Assembly: GCF_000266945.1 (NCBI RefSeq)
Contig: NC_018025.1
Location: 5,460,001 to 5,524,000 of the forward strand
Direction of reading: 5' to 3'
Origin: Desulfomonile tiedjei DSM 6799
GTDB taxonomy: Bacteria; Desulfobacterota; Desulfomonilia; Desulfomonilales; Desulfomonilaceae
Length of the DNA stretch: 64,000 nt
The position numbers and the translations under genes were made by a program. The notes under the pieces were generated by a model. It did not search any database and was not told the DNA's origin. It saw only the letters and a program-made list of their open reading frames with translations. How positions within the stretch are numbered: position 1 is the stretch's first letter; each line of letters starts with the position of its first letter. Of this stretch, positions 61,797 to 64,000 are shown piece after piece.

Positions 61797-62690
61797 TTAA
61801 TCGATTTTCGCCAGAAGCGGTTGAATGGCAGCAGAAATAAGGAAGAATACTGCCCCCACGATTATGATCGCACCGCCTGAAGGAACAGGAAGCCGCAATT
61901 GCATTGGAAGAAAAATGCCGATCAGACAACTCAGAGTGGCTATAACAACACTGCTGAAGAAAAAGCCCCTGACCGATCCGCTTATATTTCTCGCCGCAGC
62001 CGCAGGGATGAGGAGAAGGGCCTCGACGAGGACCGCTCCGATGATCTTCACCGACGCCACGGTAATTATCGTTATCATGAAGATGAACACGTAATCGAGG
62101 AACACTGGATGAACATTCCGCACTCTGGCGAGGCTCGGGTTGAAACTCACCAGAAGCATTCGGTTGTAACTCCGGAATCCGAGGAGTACACACAGAACTG
62201 AGATGACTACCAGGATTGCCATATCCACATTATCAACGGTCAGGATTGACCCGAACAGGACTTGATCGAGCACGTGCATGTTGACCTTGCCGGTCACGAA
62301 GAGCAAGAGACAGGCGCCCACTGCTATCGATATGGAGAGATAGACCCCGATCAACGTGTCACTGGCTATCTTCGTTCGATTACGTGTGAAGTTCATGACC
62401 AGTCCGAAGAGTATGCAAAACCCGAAGAGAGATACGTATGGCGACGTGTACGGTTCACCAAGCAAGATTCCGAGTGCAACACCGGTAAGCGCTGCCTGTC
62501 CCACGGCTTGCGAGAAGAAAGCTAATCGTTTGATGACGACAATGGTTCCAATGCCCCCTAGCAGCGGACCGATCAACATTGCACAAAGAAGAGCGTTCAC
62601 CACGAACGCGTATTTAAGCGATTCGGGAAGCCATCCCGCCTCTGCCGCTTGGGCACAGGCCGCTCGCAATATCTCCAGCCATTCGATCAT
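61797..62690 (-). CDS. znuB: Metal ABC transporter permease
   Basis: A 297-residue inner-membrane permease of the ABC-3 (ZnuB/MntB/TroC) family, with eight or nine helices. It contains the conserved segment KIIGAVLVEALLLIPAAAAR, which contacts the ATPase. The start overlaps the ATPase stop as ATGA. Zn2+ or Mn2+ uptake is the expected function; the gene symbol is by family only. Confidence 0.88.
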   Translation of the reverse strand: MIEWLEILRAACAQAAEAGWLPESLKYAFVVNALLCAMLIGPLLGGIGTIVVIKRLAFFSQAVGQAALTGVALGILLGEPYTSPYVSLFGFCILFGLVMNFTRNRTKIASDTLIGVYLSISIAVGACLLLFVTGKVNMHVLDQVLFGSILTVDNVDMAILVVISVLCVLLGFRSYNRMLLVSFNPSLARVRNVHPVFLDYVFIFMITIITVASVKIIGAVLVEALLLIPAAAARNISGSVRGFFFSSVVIATLSCLIGIFLPMQLRLPVPSGGAIIIVGAVFFLISAAIQPLLAKID

Positions 62691-63403
62691 ACCGGGGTCT
62701 CCGTTGCAGAGTGAGCCGAGAAAACGTCGAGTATGCGTTCCTCGGTCAGCACTTCCGCAGGCTTACCGGAGAATATGGAGCGACGATTTACACACGTGAC
62801 CCAGTCGGCTGTTTCTCGCACTTCTCTGAGATTGTGGTGCACCCACACAATGGTAACGCCCTGTTCTTTCAGCTCGCGCACAATGCGTTGAAATATCTCC
62901 GCACCGGTCTTGTCCATTCCCGAAGTCGGCTCATCAAGTATGAGAAGATTCGGGGCAGGCAGAAGAGCCTGCGCCAGTATTACCCGTTGGCGTTCACCAC
63001 CGGAGAGTTCCCCCATGAGGCGATTGCGTTTCTCACCCATTCCCACTCGGTCAAGCAATGGTGCAAATGCATTGCGCATGGCTCTTCCCGCTCCGAGAAA
63101 CGCTGGTCGATCCTGGCACAGGATAGCCATCAGATCGTTTACCGTAATGGGCAAGTTCTGGTCGAAATCTAACATTTGGGGGACGTACCCGATGGTTCTT
63201 CCTTCTCCCCAATGAATCTCTATGCAGCCTGTGTGCGTAGTTTCACCCAGGAGCGATTTGATCGTGGAAGTCTTGCCTCCGCCATTGGGGCCGATCAAAG
63301 CATGGAGAGTCCCCGGTGCAACTGTGAAGTTCAGATCCGAAAGCACTTCAGTGTTGCCGTACCGCAAGGAGACATTATGAAAGACGATTGACGGACCGCT
63401 CAT
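62687..63403 (-). CDS. znuC: Metal ABC transporter ATPase
   Basis: A 238-residue ATP-binding subunit. Walker A is GPNGGGKTS near residue 38, the signature LSGGERQR near 134, Walker B LLILDEPTSGMD, and the switch His is in WVHHN. It lies between the binding-protein and permease genes and overlaps the latter. The partner permease is of the Zn/Mn type. Confidence 0.92.
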   Translation of the reverse strand: MSGPSIVFHNVSLRYGNTEVLSDLNFTVAPGTLHALIGPNGGGKTSTIKSLLGETTHTGCIEIHWGEGRTIGYVPQMLDFDQNLPITVNDLMAILCQDRPAFLGAGRAMRNAFAPLLDRVGMGEKRNRLMGELSGGERQRVILAQALLPAPNLLILDEPTSGMDKTGAEIFQRIVRELKEQGVTIVWVHHNLREVRETADWVTCVNRRSIFSGKPAEVLTEERILDVFSAHSATETPV

Positions 63404-63409
63404 GTGCTC

Positions 63410-64000
63410 TCACCGTTGGTCAATGATGTGCTCCTTGCCGTGCGCCTCGAGTAAGGCGTTTGTCAGGTTTTCCAGGTTTCGGCGCATTCCCTTTTCGAAT
63501 GCATCCGGTTCATATTCCCCTGCGGTGAGGTGGGAAAGGTAACGTACGCGGATCCCTGTTTCCTTCTGGATGGTCTCGATCACCTTGTCAGGAAAATCCA
63601 TCTCCGTGAAAACGACATTGATGTGATGCTCTTTGATCTCGGCAATAGTCTCCGCAAGTTCGATGGCGGTGGGTTTGAGACCGTGCTTTGGTTCTATTAC
63701 TGCCGCGACCTGGAGTCCAAAATCCTGGAGCAGATAATCGTAACCTCCGTGCAGAGTTGCGCAACGGAATTCCAGGTCGGGCAGATTTGCCAGTCTCTTC
63801 ATGTAATCTGCTTTCATCTTTCTCAAGCGATGTGCATAAGCACGGGCATTATTTCGATAGAATGCTGCATTTGCGGGATCGATATTGCCCAGTTCTTTTG
63901 CGATATTGTAGACTTGCTCGATGGATGCAGTTATGCTCACGAAGGTATGGGGATTGACAATCTTTTCGCGTTCGTTTGAACCCGCGATGGGGATCATTGC
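63410..64000 (-). CDS. znuA: ZnuA-like binding protein, C-terminal part
   Basis: The frame is open to the window edge, so only the last 197 residues are seen. NPHTFVSITASIEQVYNIAK matches the DPHxWLxP region of ZnuA-type proteins, with its His ligand. CATLHGGYDYLLQDFGLQVA carries another His. TEMDFPDKVIETIQKETGIR corresponds to the second-lobe ligand region. The gene continues beyond base 64000. It is first in the operon, followed by ATPase, permease and the divergent second binding protein. Confidence 0.85.
   Translation of the reverse strand, partial: AMIPIAGSNEREKIVNPHTFVSITASIEQVYNIAKELGNIDPANAAFYRNNARAYAHRLRKMKADYMKRLANLPDLEFRCATLHGGYDYLLQDFGLQVAAVIEPKHGLKPTAIELAETIAEIKEHHINVVFTEMDFPDKVIETIQKETGIRVRYLSHLTAGEYEPDAFEKGMRRNLENLTNALLEAHGKEHIIDQR

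Noticed and set aside
1-64000. CRISPR array
   Set aside because: Repeats here are dispersed or palindromic; no regular short repeats with equal spacers are present and there are no cas genes.

Overview
The window looks like a chromosomal stretch from an anaerobic, roughly 50 % GC bacterium of the former Deltaproteobacteria (Desulfobacterota). A Desulfomonile-like sulfate or organohalide reducer is my best guess. The basis is a NifS/NifU pair, a 13-gene nuo operon with a fused nuoCD, corrinoid/methyl-H4folate methyltransferase genes, a haem-type sensor kinase with an NtrC regulator, and large WD40-kinase and repeat-rich secreted proteins. The taxonomic call is inference; there is no rRNA gene.

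Layout. 1-802: end of nifS, then nifU. 1374-4031: an NAD(P)-disulfide oxidoreductase, a long repeat-filled gap and a small helical protein. 4096-11210: a Tyr/Gln-rich secreted protein, a phosphoesterase, and housekeeping genes (tsaB, rseP, nadD, rsfS, a zinc-ribbon protein, a PPC-domain protein, a BASS-type transporter). 11608-19698: a kinase-TPR-WD40 protein, topA, dprA, a small secreted protein and tRNA-Leu(UAG). 19861-34543: the complete nuoA-N operon on the minus strand. 34993-40708: a CYTH protein, a DUF1328-like membrane protein, remnants of a toxin/immunity pair, an ankyrin protein, a leaderless HTH gene with a broken partner, and a FecR-like secreted protein. 41076-49411: a corrinoid methyltransferase island (methyl-H4folate transferase, two corrinoid proteins, two UroD-family methyltransferases, MFS carrier, GntR regulator, DUF1638). 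50325-58794: a DASS transporter, a membrane-anchored protein of unknown function, a YeiH-type exporter with a small membrane partner, and a haem-sensing two-component pair. 59278-60556: an IS110-family element. 60732-64000: a Zn/Mn-type ABC operon with two substrate-binding proteins.

The gaps between genes carry several dispersed repeat families. Family A is about 175 bp with terminal inverted repeats and two hairpins. Family B is 211 bp with 14-bp inverted ends. Family C is a hairpin repeat, often next to A. Family P is built on a G/C-rich palindrome, perfect over 48 bp in one copy, and sits at or just after stop codons.

The most striking signal is the IS110 element. It has landed in the loop of a family A hairpin, and its 5' non-coding region can be read as a bridge RNA. 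One loop carries 7+7 nt matching the actual target (CGTCCCT and CTGCCGG around the CT core). A second loop carries 7+5 nt matching the element's own joined ends (ACAGTCG-CT-TGTAT). Guide, occupied target and three unoccupied targets are all visible in this one window.
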